A DNA stretch of 64,000 nt, taken from contig CAWUKT010000036.1 in the NCBI GenBank assembly GCA_963923035.1, forward strand, positions 1-64,000, given 5' to 3'. This document shows positions 9,865-19,886 of the stretch, piece by piece (positions within the stretch are counted from its first letter, which is position 1; the number at the start of each line of letters is the position of its first letter). Origin of the DNA: CAWUKT01 sp963923035 (GTDB taxonomy: Bacteria > Bacteroidota > Bacteroidia > J057 > JADKCL01). A program made the translations under genes and the position numbers. The notes beneath the pieces are model-generated. The model was not told the DNA's origin. It did not search any database and saw only the letters and a list, made by a program, of their open reading frames with translations.

Positions 9865-9946
9865 GGTGAGGCGAAGATACAGAAAATGGGTGGGGGAACA
9901 TGAAAGTGGCTGGCTTTCAGGGCTATTTTTCTCCTCTGGGAGCAAT

Positions 9947-9973
9947 AAAAAACGCCAACCGAGGAGGTTGGCG
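9947..9973 (-). terminator. Intrinsic terminator of tRNA-Thr
   Basis: On the minus strand an 8-bp stem CGCCAACC/GGTTGGCG (9953-9960 with 9966-9973) is followed by six T residues (complement of 9947-9952). It lies 9 nt past the 3' end of the tRNA. Confidence 0.85.
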
Positions 9974-9981
9974 TGGGGAGG

Positions 9982-10055
9982 AGCCTCAGGAGGGATTCGA
10001 ACCCCCGACCCGCTGATTACAAATCAGCTGCTCTGGCCAGCTGAGCTACTGAGGC
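9982..10055 (-). tRNA. tRNA-Thr (anticodon UGU)
   Basis: A full 74-nt cloverleaf. The acceptor stem is GCCTCAG/CTGAGGC, the D arm GCTC...GAGC, and the anticodon arm GCTGA-TTTGTAA-TCAGC with anticodon TGT. The T arm is GGGGG-TTCGAAT-CCCTC with one G-T pair. The discriminator base is T and no CCA is encoded. It reads ACA codons and, through wobble, other ACN codons. Confidence 0.96.
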
Positions 10056-10201
10056 AACAGGGCTACAAAGCTAATTTTTTTTCATTTTTCGCAAAAATAA
10101 AATTCCATCCCGCCGCCTGAATTGTACCGGGCCCTTGGCTATCAGGTGGAAAGGTTGGCCGTGGCAAATAGAATCTGCCTCGCCTGTTTCAGGGAAGGAG
10201 A

Positions 10202-10588
10202 TTAAAATGCGGAGAGGAGCCATTTTCCATCCACCTTGACCAGGCGCATGGTCTCATTTTCCACCCCACCCGGCCCAAACTTGAAGTCCACTTCGGCCCG
10301 GTCGCCTTCGATCCGCGCTTCTCCCACCACTTCTCCGTCCGCAAACGCCTCTTTGAACTCTTCCGCGCGGGAATCGTCATTGGCCATGTTGCAAATGTCG
10401 CGGGTGTCTCCGTCTCCATTCGGATCGCAGATATTGGCCAGGGGCGCATAATTTCCGCTCTTGGCGGCGTCAAAGATCATGGTGACAGTACCCTCAGGGG
10501 TGCTTTGGTCGCCACCTCCGCCTCCCGCACAAGCCGTCAGAGACGTTGCCAGCAGGAGGGCAAAAAGGAACAGGTGAATTTTTTTCAT
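10202..10588 (-). CDS. Small lipoprotein, DUF4878/NTF2-like
   Basis: A 128-residue protein starting at the ATG at 10588. A lipoprotein signal peptide with lipobox LTAC (Cys near residue 19) is followed by a Gly-rich linker. An NTF2-like alpha+beta domain then follows (TPEGTVTMIFDAAKSGNYA; VDFKFG; LVKVDGKWLLSAF), closely resembling DUF4878 lipoproteins of Bacteroidota. An upstream in-frame ATG at 10684 would hide the signal peptide and was rejected. The protein is probably attached to a periplasm-facing membrane leaflet; its function is unknown. Confidence 0.8.
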   Translation of the reverse strand: MKKIHLFLFALLLATSLTACAGGGGGDQSTPEGTVTMIFDAAKSGNYAPLANICDPNGDGDTRDICNMANDDSRAEEFKEAFADGEVVGEARIEGDRAEVDFKFGPGGVENETMRLVKVDGKWLLSAF

Positions 10589-10796
10589 GGTAGATGGGTT
10601 TCGGTTGTACCTCCAAAATACGAAATCAGGCAGGGGGATCAAATGGCTGTTGGGAGGGAGAGGAGGAATTGAGGTAGAATCCAATTTTTCCCTTTTTCCA
10701 CGCCACCCTCCTTAAAAAGAGCATCAAACGTCGTCTTGAGGAGCAAATTTGAGGTGGCAGGGCTTGTTTTTGTGGCGCTGGGGATTTTCCTTGTAA

Positions 10797-10811
10797 TGCA
10801 ACAGTGTTGCA
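10797..10811. promoter_or_regulatory. Candidate Fur/Zur-family operator, copy A
   Basis: TGCAACAGTGTTGCA is a perfect 7-1-7 palindrome ending 18 bp before the tricorn-type protease start. Two close copies occur at 20004-20018 and 24224-24238. All three share ATGCAAC-N3-GTTGCAAA, and one of them lies beside a Fur-family regulator gene. Confidence 0.7.
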
Positions 10812-10829
10812 AAAATAAATTCGCCCCCT

Positions 10830-13800
10830 ATGCAATCAAGAATGACCAACCTATCCGCTTTCATCCTGATTTGGCTGATCGGCCTTTCCCCAATGCTAGC
10901 CCAGGGATTCAATGGATACTACCGCTATCCTGACCTTCACGGCAATACCCTCGTCTTCGCGGCGGAGGGGGATCTGTGGCGGGTCTCCGTGGAAGGAGGC
11001 CTGGCCCAACGGCTGACCACCCACGCGGAAGAAGAGCGCTACCCAGCAATCTCTCCGGATGGCAAGACCTTAGCCTATTCTGCGAGCTACGAAGGCCCCA
11101 CGGAAGTTTATACCCTTCCCCTCGACGGCGGTATGCCGACCCGCTGGACCTACGAAGGGGAAAGCTCGATGGTGAATGGATGGACGCCGGATGGCAAGAT
11201 CATTTACCAAACCCGGGCCTACAACAAGCTGCCCAACCAACAATTGGTCACGATTGATCTGAAGTCCAAAGTAAAAACCGTGGTGCCCCTGCACCAGGCC
11301 AGTGAAGGTGGGCAGGACGAAAAGGGGAATTGGGTATTTGTACGGCCCTCTGACCACAACGACAATACCAAGCGGTACATGGGCGGATGGGCCCGTCAAA
11401 TCTGGACCTTCGATGGCCGGAAGGAAGCGGTGAAACTGACGACCGATTACAAGGGCGAGAGCTTTTTCCCCATGTGGCACGAGGGCCGGGTGTACTTCAT
11501 CTCGGACCGGGATGGCGTGAAGAATATCTGGTCCGTCGATGCGGCTGGGAAGGACCTCCAGCAACATACCCGCCATGAGATCATGGACGTCCGCTATGCC
11601 AATCTGCACAAGGGGCGGATTGTCTACGAGCACGCCGCGGATATTTGGCTGTTGGACATTGCTTCGGGGGAAAACAAGAAGATAGAGATCAGATTGGCTT
11701 CGGATTTGGACCAATTGCGGGAAAAATGGGTCGAGAAACCCGCCAACTATATCACATCCGTCCATCCCGATCCGTCGGGGGATAAGGTCGTTGTGACCGC
11801 CCGGGGGCGGGTCTTTGCCGTGCCCGTGAACACGGGCCGGACGGTCGCCTTCACCGAGTCCCAAGGAGTGCGCTACCGCGACGCGATTTTTTCCCACGAC
11901 GGCAAACACATCATCACCCTGTCCGACGAGTCCGGCGAATTTGAATTCGTGCAGTTTGCCGCGGATGGCACCGGCGACCGCGAAGCGATCACCAAGGACC
12001 AAAGCCGCTTGAAATTCCGCCTGAATCCGTCCCCCGATGGGAAGTGGCTGGCCTACCACGACGTGGAGGAGAACATGTACATCCTCAATCTGGCGACCGG
12101 GAAGAGCCGAAAGATCTCCACCAATGACCAGGGCATCTACGATTATGCCTGGTCTCCGGACAGCCAATGGTTGGCCTTTGTCCAGACGGCCTTCAATACC
12201 ATGCGCCAGATCAAGGTCTACAACGTCAACGACGAGTCCCTGTTTGACCTCACCACCGACCGGGCCAACAGTTCCTCTCCCGCCTGGAGCCCCGACGGCA
12301 AATTCATTTATTTCCTGTCCGATCGAACCTTTACGACGTTGGTGGGCAGCCCCCACGGCACCCGGCAACCGGAGCCCTATTGGGATGCGAGTGAAAAGGT
12401 GTTCTACATCGCCCTGCAAAAAGGGACCCGATCACCGTTTAGGGAAAAGGATGAGTTGATGGATGCAGAAAAAGAGGCGGATGAGAAGAAGAAAAAAGAA
12501 GATGAGGATGAAGGGGAAAAAGAAGAGGAAAAATTGAAGGTGAACATTGACAAGGAGGACATTCAGGCCCGCATCGCTGTCGTACCCGTCGCGGCGGGCA
12601 ATTACAGCGACCTTGCGGTCAATGACAAGGCCCTCTATCTGGAGGCCCGGGGGACCGGAGTCAATGCCAAGACCCACCTCAAGGTGGTCAAAATCACCGA
12701 TGAAGACGCCAAACTAGTGGACATGGCGAGTGAGATCAATGGGTTTGAGATGACGCCGGATGGGAAGAAGCTGCTGGTCAGAAAAGGGCGCTCTTACTAT
12801 GTCGTAGACGCGGGAACGGGAAGCGCCAACCTGGACGACGGAAAAGTGGACTTTGGCGGCATGAAATTTTCCATTGATCCCCGACAGGACTGGAAGCAAA
12901 TCTATACCGATGCCTGGCGCATGGAGCGGGACTATTTCTACGATTCGAATATGCACGGGGTGGATTGGGATGCCATGTACGAGCGCTACCTACCTTTGGT
13001 CGACCGCGTGACGACCCGGCAAGAACTCAACGATGTGATCGAACAATTGGTGGGCGAGCTGTCCGCGCTGCACACCTACGTCGGTGGCGGGGACATGCGC
13101 AGCGATGACGAAAGCATTCAGGTGGCGAATCTGGGGGCCAGAACCAGTCGGGATGAATCCCAGGGAGGATTTCGGATTGATTATATCTACAAAGTCGATC
13201 CCGACTACCCTTGGCGGAGAGGGGCGCTCGATGATCCTTACCTCGATATTCGGGTAGGGGATGTCATCACGAAGGTGAATGGGAGGGAAGCCCTCTCGGC
13301 AGTGGACATCGGCGAATTGATTCGGAACCAAGCCGGACAGCAGGTCCGGCTCCGTCTGAAAAGAGGGACCGATATCCGGGACGTCATCGTCAAGCCCAAG
13401 GGCAGCGATTATTGGCTGCGCTACGGCGACTGGGAATACGCGAACCGCCTCAAGGTCGAGGCGGCCACCGACGAGGAGATCGGTTACCTGCATCTCAGTG
13501 CGATGGGCACCTGGGACATCGGCCAGTTTTACCGGGAATTCTATCCCGTTTTCAAGCGCAAGGGCCTGATCGTGGACGTCCGGAACAATGGTGGCGGCAA
13601 TATCGATGCCTTCATCCTCGAGAAGTTGCTGCGCAAAGAATGGATGTACTGGGAATCGAGGTCGGGAGAGCCCTCCTGGAACATGCACTATGCCTTCCGG
13701 GGTCACATTGTCGTGCTGGTCAACGAAAAAACCGGCTCCAACGGCGAGACCTTCGCGGAAGGATTCAAGCGTTTGGAACTGGGGACCACCATTGGGACCC

Positions 13801-14096
13801 GGACCTGGGGCGGCCAGATCTGGTTGAATGGCTCCAATCGCCTGACGGACAATGGCCGCGCGGGTGCGCCTATGCACGGTGTGTACAGCGCCGATGGGGA
13901 GTGGCTGATCGAAGGGCACGGATTTGAGCCGGACATCGAGCTGGACAATCTGCCCCACGCCACCTTCAACGGCGAGGACGCCCAATTGGATGCGGCAATC
14001 AAATTGTTGCAGGAAAAGATCAAGGAAGATCCCCGCGACATTCCCCAAGCCCCTCCATTCCCGGACAAGTCCTTTAAGAACAACCGCAAGAAGTGA
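10830..14096 (+). CDS. Tricorn-type S41 protease (beta-propeller, PDZ, peptidase)
   Basis: A 1088-residue homologue of the tricorn protease. A signal peptide (residues ~1-25, ending LAQG) is followed by a WD40/TolB-like propeller region (repeats such as FAAEGDLWRVS, PAISPDGKTLAYS, PAWSPDGKFIYF). There is an acidic Lys/Glu-rich linker near residues 545-575. The C1, PDZ and S41 core follows, with candidate His748 (ALHTYVGGG) and nucleophile Ser970 (TGSNGETFAEG). Unlike archaeal tricorn it is exported, so it probably degrades peptides in the periplasm. Starts at 10830 or 10842 are both possible. It is not in an operon, and a shared palindrome sits just upstream. Confidence 0.92.
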   Translation: MQSRMTNLSAFILIWLIGLSPMLAQGFNGYYRYPDLHGNTLVFAAEGDLWRVSVEGGLAQRLTTHAEEERYPAISPDGKTLAYSASYEGPTEVYTLPLDGGMPTRWTYEGESSMVNGWTPDGKIIYQTRAYNKLPNQQLVTIDLKSKVKTVVPLHQASEGGQDEKGNWVFVRPSDHNDNTKRYMGGWARQIWTFDGRKEAVKLTTDYKGESFFPMWHEGRVYFISDRDGVKNIWSVDAAGKDLQQHTRHEIMDVRYANLHKGRIVYEHAADIWLLDIASGENKKIEIRLASDLDQLREKWVEKPANYITSVHPDPSGDKVVVTARGRVFAVPVNTGRTVAFTESQGVRYRDAIFSHDGKHIITLSDESGEFEFVQFAADGTGDREAITKDQSRLKFRLNPSPDGKWLAYHDVEENMYILNLATGKSRKISTNDQGIYDYAWSPDSQWLAFVQTAFNTMRQIKVYNVNDESLFDLTTDRANSSSPAWSPDGKFIYFLSDRTFTTLVGSPHGTRQPEPYWDASEKVFYIALQKGTRSPFREKDELMDAEKEADEKKKKEDEDEGEKEEEKLKVNIDKEDIQARIAVVPVAAGNYSDLAVNDKALYLEARGTGVNAKTHLKVVKITDEDAKLVDMASEINGFEMTPDGKKLLVRKGRSYYVVDAGTGSANLDDGKVDFGGMKFSIDPRQDWKQIYTDAWRMERDYFYDSNMHGVDWDAMYERYLPLVDRVTTRQELNDVIEQLVGELSALHTYVGGGDMRSDDESIQVANLGARTSRDESQGGFRIDYIYKVDPDYPWRRGALDDPYLDIRVGDVITKVNGREALSAVDIGELIRNQAGQQVRLRLKRGTDIRDVIVKPKGSDYWLRYGDWEYANRLKVEAATDEEIGYLHLSAMGTWDIGQFYREFYPVFKRKGLIVDVRNNGGGNIDAFILEKLLRKEWMYWESRSGEPSWNMHYAFRGHIVVLVNEKTGSNGETFAEGFKRLELGTTIGTRTWGGQIWLNGSNRLTDNGRAGAPMHGVYSADGEWLIEGHGFEPDIELDNLPHATFNGEDAQLDAAIKLLQEKIKEDPRDIPQAPPFPDKSFKNNRKK

Positions 14097-14131
14097 TGGG
14101 AGCTAAAAAAAGCTAATTCGGGGCGCCACGG

Positions 14132-16393
14132 CTAGAACTGCTTGATATAGGTGATCTTGGAAATCAACTGCTGTTGCAGGAAGGAATTCTGGAAGTCGTT
14201 GATGCGGGTGTCGTTGAAGACGAAGTAGATGAACGAGAGGGGCCTGTATTCCCAACTGGCCCGGCAATTCCACCGGCCCCGGTTGTCGAAGCTGTTGTAC
14301 TGGTAAAAGCCCGAAATCTGAATCCGGGGATTGATCGCCAACCGCAGTCCCCCTGAGACCAGGTGGGTTTGGAGATCTTCCGATTGCAAACCGAGTTCCC
14401 GCAGATCGTTGAACTCATACCTCAAATCAATCGCGGCATGGACCGATGGCGCATACCGTACCCCTGCGGTAGTGGTGGTCCTTTGCCCATTGTAGAATGC
14501 ACCCCAATTGACACTGCCGGAGGCGGAGAGCTTGGAGGAGCGGTCGGTATTGAAGCGAATTTGGTGCCGGGTATAGAAATAGTCGTCCTGGGCAATGGGA
14601 ATTCCCAGCGGGGAAAAATTGAAGTTGATGTTTTGCCAGGTGGGAAACAGGGCGTATTCCAGGAAGCTGCCGTTGGTGAAAATGGTATACAAGGGAAATA
14701 GGTACAGATTCGCCTGTTGAAAGCGGCCGGGATTGGACGCATCGTGGTAATAATTGATGAAGGCTCCCGGATCCATCCGCCGGATCCACGGACTCTTTTT
14801 CGGGCGCCAGATGAAGTAGCCGCCAGGATTGTGGTTGATCACATTCTGCTGGAACACAAATCCCATATCCGGATTGTACCCGGCGGAGACGACATTGGTC
14901 AGCCAACCGATGTACATCTTGTTGGAGGTATAACCGGTGAAAAAGCTGCCCGCCAATCCCAATGAATCACTGGCATTGTCCCGACTCCCCGATACCATAT
15001 ACGAAACGGTCCACTCATCCCGGGGGCGTAACAACCCATCCACCGTGACGGTGGAATTGTGACTTTGGGCGGTGCCCAGGTTGTCCGACCGCTCGTCCCA
15101 GCGGTGGGTCGTCATCACGCCGATATTGTTCTCCTTCCCGTAGTTCCGCAGGTAGCGGCCCACCAAGAAGCTCGCGCCCGGGGACTGTTCGGTCTCCGCC
15201 TGGTGCACATACAGCCCGGCCACGGTGTTTTTTTCGTTCCGAAGGGTATAGCGTCCCCCGGCATGGATCGGCGCCGGCGCCGCATTGAAATTGCCCTGCA
15301 ACCCGATCCGCCGACTGAAAAAAGGAACCACGGACCGGTTATCGGCCCCCGCCCAAATCCCCGAATTTTCCAGGAAAAACTGCCTCCGTTCCGGGAAGAA
15401 GATGTTGAACCGTTCGAGGTTGTTCACGGCCCGGTCCACATCGGCCTGGGCAAAATCCGTATTGATGGTCAGGTCCAATACGGCTTTGGGGGTGATGGCC
15501 CATTTGAGATCGCCCCCTACCTTAGGTTGGTTTTCCGTCGTGGTTTGATTGCCTTCCGTCGTCCGATCGTAGCGGTACAGCGCATAGGGTTCCACCCGGA
15601 TATTGGTGCTGGGTTTGGGCGGCTCGAGGCCCCGGAGCTCGGCGGCGTAGGTCATGCGGTAGGGAGAAAAGGACTGGGGAATGGCCGGAAAAACCGTTTG
15701 CTCGTATTCCCGGCGCACGAGTCGGTTGAAGGTGATGCCCCAGCTGCTGGGCTGGCCGGTTTGGTTCAGTTCGTAGCGAATGGATTTGAAGGGAATGGCA
15801 AACTCGGCGTAGTACCCGGAATCGGTCCGGGTCGTGCGGACCCTCCAAAGTGCATTCCAGTTGTTGTCGGTATTGTTGTCGTTGAAGTTTTGGAGGTCCC
15901 GCTGGCTGCCGTAGGGTGTGGTTTGGAAAGAAACGCAGTATTGTTTGAGGTTCTGGGGATCAAGCTGGATCCCAAAGATATCATTTTCCCCCCACGTAAA
16001 ATCCCTCCGCAAATCCTGCACCCGAACACCTTTTCGCCCGGTTGAATCTTCGCAGAACACGCCAAAGTAGAGGTTTCGATCGTCAAACAGGACCTTGACA
16101 TAGGTTTTGTACCGGTAAGCTCCTCCTTGCCGGGGCTCCATTTTGAAGAAATCCGAAACGGCCTCCTGGTTCTCCCAGCTCTTTTCCTCCAATTTCCCAT
16201 CCACATCAATCGCTTCACTGGTGCGGACGGCATGGATGACCGGAGGGTTTTCGGGAGGAGGGAAGTTTCCGTCGAGCTGCCCCCAGGCATAAGCAGGCAG
16301 ACCCAGTAGCACGAGCATAAGGGCTTGCTTCCAGCCAGGAATGGCGTTCAGAAGGGAAAATCGAACCAGGGCCGCATCAAAATTGGTCTTCAT
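14132..16393 (-). CDS. DUF5916 outer-membrane protein with CBM9-like domain
   Basis: A 753-residue protein from the ATG at 16393 (an alternative ATG lies at 16417). A signal peptide ending near AYAWGQ is followed by a CBM9-like beta-sandwich (IDVDGKLEEKSWENQ; FGIQLDPQNLKQYCVSF; YYAEFAIPFKSIRY). The long C-terminal region of alternating hydrophobic/aromatic strands ends in an aromatic residue (ITYIKQF), as expected for an outer-membrane barrel. This matches the DUF5916 family. Known members carry the sandwich in the periplasm; the substrate is not established. It is convergent with the tricorn-type gene. Confidence 0.85.
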   Translation of the reverse strand: MKTNFDAALVRFSLLNAIPGWKQALMLVLLGLPAYAWGQLDGNFPPPENPPVIHAVRTSEAIDVDGKLEEKSWENQEAVSDFFKMEPRQGGAYRYKTYVKVLFDDRNLYFGVFCEDSTGRKGVRVQDLRRDFTWGENDIFGIQLDPQNLKQYCVSFQTTPYGSQRDLQNFNDNNTDNNWNALWRVRTTRTDSGYYAEFAIPFKSIRYELNQTGQPSSWGITFNRLVRREYEQTVFPAIPQSFSPYRMTYAAELRGLEPPKPSTNIRVEPYALYRYDRTTEGNQTTTENQPKVGGDLKWAITPKAVLDLTINTDFAQADVDRAVNNLERFNIFFPERRQFFLENSGIWAGADNRSVVPFFSRRIGLQGNFNAAPAPIHAGGRYTLRNEKNTVAGLYVHQAETEQSPGASFLVGRYLRNYGKENNIGVMTTHRWDERSDNLGTAQSHNSTVTVDGLLRPRDEWTVSYMVSGSRDNASDSLGLAGSFFTGYTSNKMYIGWLTNVVSAGYNPDMGFVFQQNVINHNPGGYFIWRPKKSPWIRRMDPGAFINYYHDASNPGRFQQANLYLFPLYTIFTNGSFLEYALFPTWQNINFNFSPLGIPIAQDDYFYTRHQIRFNTDRSSKLSASGSVNWGAFYNGQRTTTTAGVRYAPSVHAAIDLRYEFNDLRELGLQSEDLQTHLVSGGLRLAINPRIQISGFYQYNSFDNRGRWNCRASWEYRPLSFIYFVFNDTRINDFQNSFLQQQLISKITYIKQF

Positions 16394-16605
16394 TGTAGTC
16401 AGGTCGGCGAAAAGCAAAGGGATTGCTTAAGGGCGGAGCAAATAGGTCAAGGCGCGGTCTCAGGATCAAGGGACCTATCTAGGGAAACGATAGGTAGATT
16501 TGGAGAGTAGGAGAACCGGGCCCAAGGGGTAATTTTTGAAGGTCGGGGAGCAGATGAATGGAATCATGCCCAGGCAGGGTAGGGAATCAAGGCCCCTAAA
16601 GAAGA

Positions 16606-16637
16606 GGAACTCCGGACCCAAGAAGGACCGGAGTTCC
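16606..16637. terminator. Hairpin, probable terminator
   Basis: A perfect 10-bp stem GGAACTCCGG (16606-16615)/CCGGAGTTCC (16628-16637) with a T-run on the plus-strand side and a weaker T-rich tract on the minus side. It lies downstream of the minus-strand lipoprotein gene, within the 317-bp spacer 16394-16710, where no gene was seen. Confidence 0.7.
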
Positions 16638-16710
16638 ATTTTTTATGCCTCTCAATCGGGGAAAACCGTCTGGCATTTCCCGTCTTGATCAAGGACAATC
16701 CGGAAAATTC

Positions 16711-17328
16711 TTACTGAATATTCAGGACAAAAGTCAGGTTGAAGTCGGTGTCACCGGTGTCAGCGCCAGAAGTGGTCGTCTTGACGTCGGGCTGGTGCTG
16801 CAGTCTTGCGGTGAAGGTACCACCAGTCAACACCATGTTGGAAGTCGTCCAGGTAGTCTGGAGACCAACCGGGCGGCCCTGGGAATCGATGTCGTCGTAG
16901 TTGACGGCGTCGGAAGCGTTGTCGATGTTGCCATCACCCATGGGATCATCGAAAGCGTTGTTAGAGAAGCTGTAGAAGAGCTGGTGCTCGTCGGCTTCTT
17001 CTACGATTTCATCACCGATGTCCTCACCAGGAGTCTCCAGGTTGTTGAAGATCTCAAATGTGAGGGCATAGGTTTTGCTGGTATCCAGGTTGATTTCATC
17101 CAGGATGGCCAGTTCTTGGGCGCCTGCACCGTCGGGATCCTGGGCGCGGGCTTCAACAACGTCAGAAGCATCAGCGGTGTTGGTGAAGATCAACTTCACA
17201 TCGGTGATGACTTCAACTTCGTTTTCTTCTTCGGGCGGATCATCGTCCCGGTTACAGCTGGTTACTGCAAAGGAAGCAAACAGAAGAGCAAGCAGTCCGA
17301 TTTTCGGAAAGGTTTTCAATCTATTCAT
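16711..17328 (-). CDS. Lipoprotein partner of the TonB receptor
   Basis: A 205-residue lipoprotein from the ATG at 17328: signal peptide, lipobox VTSC, then an acidic linker (DDDPPEEENEVEV). The body is beta-rich and Asp/Glu-rich (FTNTADASDVVEARAQDPDG, DEHQLFYSFSNNAF, LTGGTFTARLQHQPD). It resembles the small lipoproteins that follow TonB-dependent receptors in Bacteroidota, sometimes annotated as type 1 periplasmic binding fold proteins. The HQ and HQP segments could contact metal, but this is only a guess. It is the second gene of the receptor operon (98-bp gap), so it is probably co-regulated with the receptor from the palindrome at 20004. Confidence 0.78.
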   Translation of the reverse strand: MNRLKTFPKIGLLALLFASFAVTSCNRDDDPPEEENEVEVITDVKLIFTNTADASDVVEARAQDPDGAGAQELAILDEINLDTSKTYALTFEIFNNLETPGEDIGDEIVEEADEHQLFYSFSNNAFDDPMGDGNIDNASDAVNYDDIDSQGRPVGLQTTWTTSNMVLTGGTFTARLQHQPDVKTTTSGADTGDTDFNLTFVLNIQ

Positions 17329-17426
17329 ATTGGTATTGATTAATGATAAATTCAGTGTAGGTGATTCATGCCGGACCTTTCTGGAAAGTCGGAACAAAGC
17401 TGGCCACGGGTTGATTGTTTTGTTCA

Positions 17427-19886
17427 TCATCTGTGCTTGGCTTTGAATCGGTAGTTCAATCCGAACATGATATTGCGGCCCGGTTCGTCGGCGAAATACC
17501 GCATGTCGTTGAGGTAATCACGGTACCGGGCGTTCAGCAGGTTGTTAACGGAGATACTTCCGCTAAGATTTTTCAATTTGAATCTCCAGGCAGCATTGAG
17601 CAGGAAATAACCGGCAGGAGCATCTTTGTAGTCAAAAATCTCTGATTCTGGAGTGATTTCCACTGTTCCGTCGATCAAGTCTTCGGGTCTGACAGTCCTG
17701 GGAGCCTGGAATTGACGGAACCGGTACATAGGGGCGATGACGAAGCTCGAATTGTCAAATCGCCAGAAATCCCCATGGCTCCATTCCAATTCATAATTGA
17801 CTGAGAGCGGAGGTTGATTGATGAGGGGCTCGTTTCGCTCTACATTTCTCGACCACAAGACGCTGGCTCCTAAGGTTCCAAATACACTTTTGGACCAATT
17901 TCTCGTCCAACTGATATCTGTCCCTGCAAAAAAGGCGTCGGTTTGGACATAAATGAAAGCAGGCATGGGGCCACGAATGGTCCCAATGACAGAGAAGGGA
18001 CGGTTGAAAATGTAGTTTTGGATGTAGTGCGCGAAGAGGCTCACTGTCAGGGCATTCTTGCTATTCCGGGTCTCAAATTCGTTGATGAACTTATAACCGC
18101 GCTCGGATTGGATATCGGTATCATCCAATTTCAACACCCGATTGGTTCGCAGGGCTCCTTCTTCGTTGGTATAGTACCGCAACAAGCCGTACTGGGTTTT
18201 GAATCCATGTTGCCCAAAACTGTACAACTCGGCCATGTTCGGGGTGCGCCAGGCAGTTCCAACATTGGTTCGGAAAGTACTTCCTTTGGATAGTTTGCGG
18301 ACATATCCCAAGGAAGATGTAAAGTTGGTGAACTCGTATTCATCCCGAAAAATTTCCTGGCTGGTTTCCCGGCCCCGGACATTGTTGGTCTCATAGTCGA
18401 ACCGAATCCCTGCTTCCAACTTATTGGCACCAAAACTTTTGCTTTCGACCCAGAAGGCGCTGAGTCGGTTGGTATTGTAGTTCGGGATAAAGGGCGTGGT
18501 GCCGGTGCCGGGATTGTTGTCGTTGTTTTGGTTGAAAAACTGCAGGCCGATCAGGCCATTGAGCTTGAAAAACTCGGGGTGTCGCCATTCCAGTTGGTAA
18601 TCGGTGGTCAGCAAATCCAGGTCAATGATAGGGAGTTCAGCATTTCTTCGGACATCGAACTCATCCCGGCGATTCATCTGGGCGCCTGCTCGGAAAGTGA
18701 GCTTCCCTTCTTCAGAGTATAGCCAATCCACCTCAATTTTCCCCAAATGGTGCTGGATACTTTGGTTGGGTTCCCCGATGGTATAGGAGAAGGGGGCAAT
18801 GAAGGTCGGTTCCTCGGAATTGATCGATTTGATCAAAGCCGTACCGCTGTGGGCAATGGAAGACCTAAGCAAAGCGAGCCTTTGATCCAGATAACTATAA
18901 TAGGCTTTGAAATTCCAGTTTTTGTGTTGGTAGCGGGTTCCCAATCCAAATGATCTTTCCTCCTTCCCGGAGTTCGTCAAGGAGTAGTCGGGGGTATGCC
19001 GGTCGCCAATCTTGGTAAAGCTCCCATTAACAAAGTAGCCCCATTTTTCGTAACCCTGGCCCACTTCTACATTGGTATTGATCCCTCGACCATTGGTCTG
19101 AAATCCAGTTCCGACTCCGGCGTAGAAGTGGTTGTGGAGATAAATGGGATTGGGATCAACAATGACAGCTCCAGCCAGTGCTTCCGGACCAAACCGGACG
19201 CCGGAAGCGCCCTTAATGATGGTAATTCTGTCGGCCGCCGAAATGTCGATCTCGGGAGCGTGATCGGAACCCCAGTTTTGAAATCCATGCTTCAAACCGT
19301 TGTTCAGGATCAGAATGCGGTTTCCGTACAATCCGTGGATGACAGGGAGTTGGACATTGCTACCGGTAGAAATAAAAGTCACTCCAGGTTCCCGGGCAAT
19401 GGCCGCAGCCAGGCTCCGGGTCGGATCCTTCATAAGCTCGGCTTTTCTGAGCGTTATTTGGGAAATGGATTCTGTGCCCTTGGTTTTGATGCGGTCCGCT
19501 TCGATCACAGTGGTCTCCAATTCATGCGCTTCCGCCCTCAAATAGATATTGGGGCGGGTCCCATCCTGGTAGTGGTGGGCACAAGTAGAGTCACAGTAGC
19601 CGATACAGGAAATGATCAGGGTATTTTTTTCTTCGCACAACCCGTCAATGAAAAATTCCCCTTCGAGGTTGGTCAGGGTTGCCTTCTCTGTATTCCGAAC
19701 CTTTACGGTAACATAAGGAATGGGTTTGTCGGTATCGACGTCCAGCACTTTGCCACTGACGGAATATGAACACGGACCTGATTGGGAAAAAGCGACCGAA
19801 AAGGGAAGAGTTGCCAGGACCATCCAAATGGAAAAGGTCTGTAACAGCTTACTCCATCCACCGATTATCGAGGGGAGAAAACTCAT
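17427..19886 (-). CDS. TonB-dependent outer-membrane receptor
   Basis: An 820-residue receptor from the ATG at 19886. A signal peptide is followed by a carboxypeptidase-like regulatory domain (YSVSGKVLDVDTDKPIPYVTVKV; GEFFIDGL). The plug domain (AAAIAREPGVTFISTGSN, VIHGLYGNRILILNNG, GASGVRFGPEALAGAV) leads into a 22-strand-type barrel ending YRFKAKHR. No SusD partner is present, which speaks against glycan uptake and for a metal, metallophore or vitamin substrate. It is divergent from a Fur-family gene and shares its palindromic operator, so zinc (or another metal) uptake is the best inference. An upstream ATG at 19961 is possible but would displace the signal peptide. Confidence 0.92.
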   Translation of the reverse strand: MSFLPSIIGGWSKLLQTFSIWMVLATLPFSVAFSQSGPCSYSVSGKVLDVDTDKPIPYVTVKVRNTEKATLTNLEGEFFIDGLCEEKNTLIISCIGYCDSTCAHHYQDGTRPNIYLRAEAHELETTVIEADRIKTKGTESISQITLRKAELMKDPTRSLAAAIAREPGVTFISTGSNVQLPVIHGLYGNRILILNNGLKHGFQNWGSDHAPEIDISAADRITIIKGASGVRFGPEALAGAVIVDPNPIYLHNHFYAGVGTGFQTNGRGINTNVEVGQGYEKWGYFVNGSFTKIGDRHTPDYSLTNSGKEERSFGLGTRYQHKNWNFKAYYSYLDQRLALLRSSIAHSGTALIKSINSEEPTFIAPFSYTIGEPNQSIQHHLGKIEVDWLYSEEGKLTFRAGAQMNRRDEFDVRRNAELPIIDLDLLTTDYQLEWRHPEFFKLNGLIGLQFFNQNNDNNPGTGTTPFIPNYNTNRLSAFWVESKSFGANKLEAGIRFDYETNNVRGRETSQEIFRDEYEFTNFTSSLGYVRKLSKGSTFRTNVGTAWRTPNMAELYSFGQHGFKTQYGLLRYYTNEEGALRTNRVLKLDDTDIQSERGYKFINEFETRNSKNALTVSLFAHYIQNYIFNRPFSVIGTIRGPMPAFIYVQTDAFFAGTDISWTRNWSKSVFGTLGASVLWSRNVERNEPLINQPPLSVNYELEWSHGDFWRFDNSSFVIAPMYRFRQFQAPRTVRPEDLIDGTVEITPESEIFDYKDAPAGYFLLNAAWRFKLKNLSGSISVNNLLNARYRDYLNDMRYFADEPGRNIMFGLNYRFKAKHR

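Noticed and set aside
9865..9945. A longer YgiQ start from the ATG at 9945
   Set aside because: The added 27 residues are unlike the family N-terminus, which begins near METQVLRPITDW.
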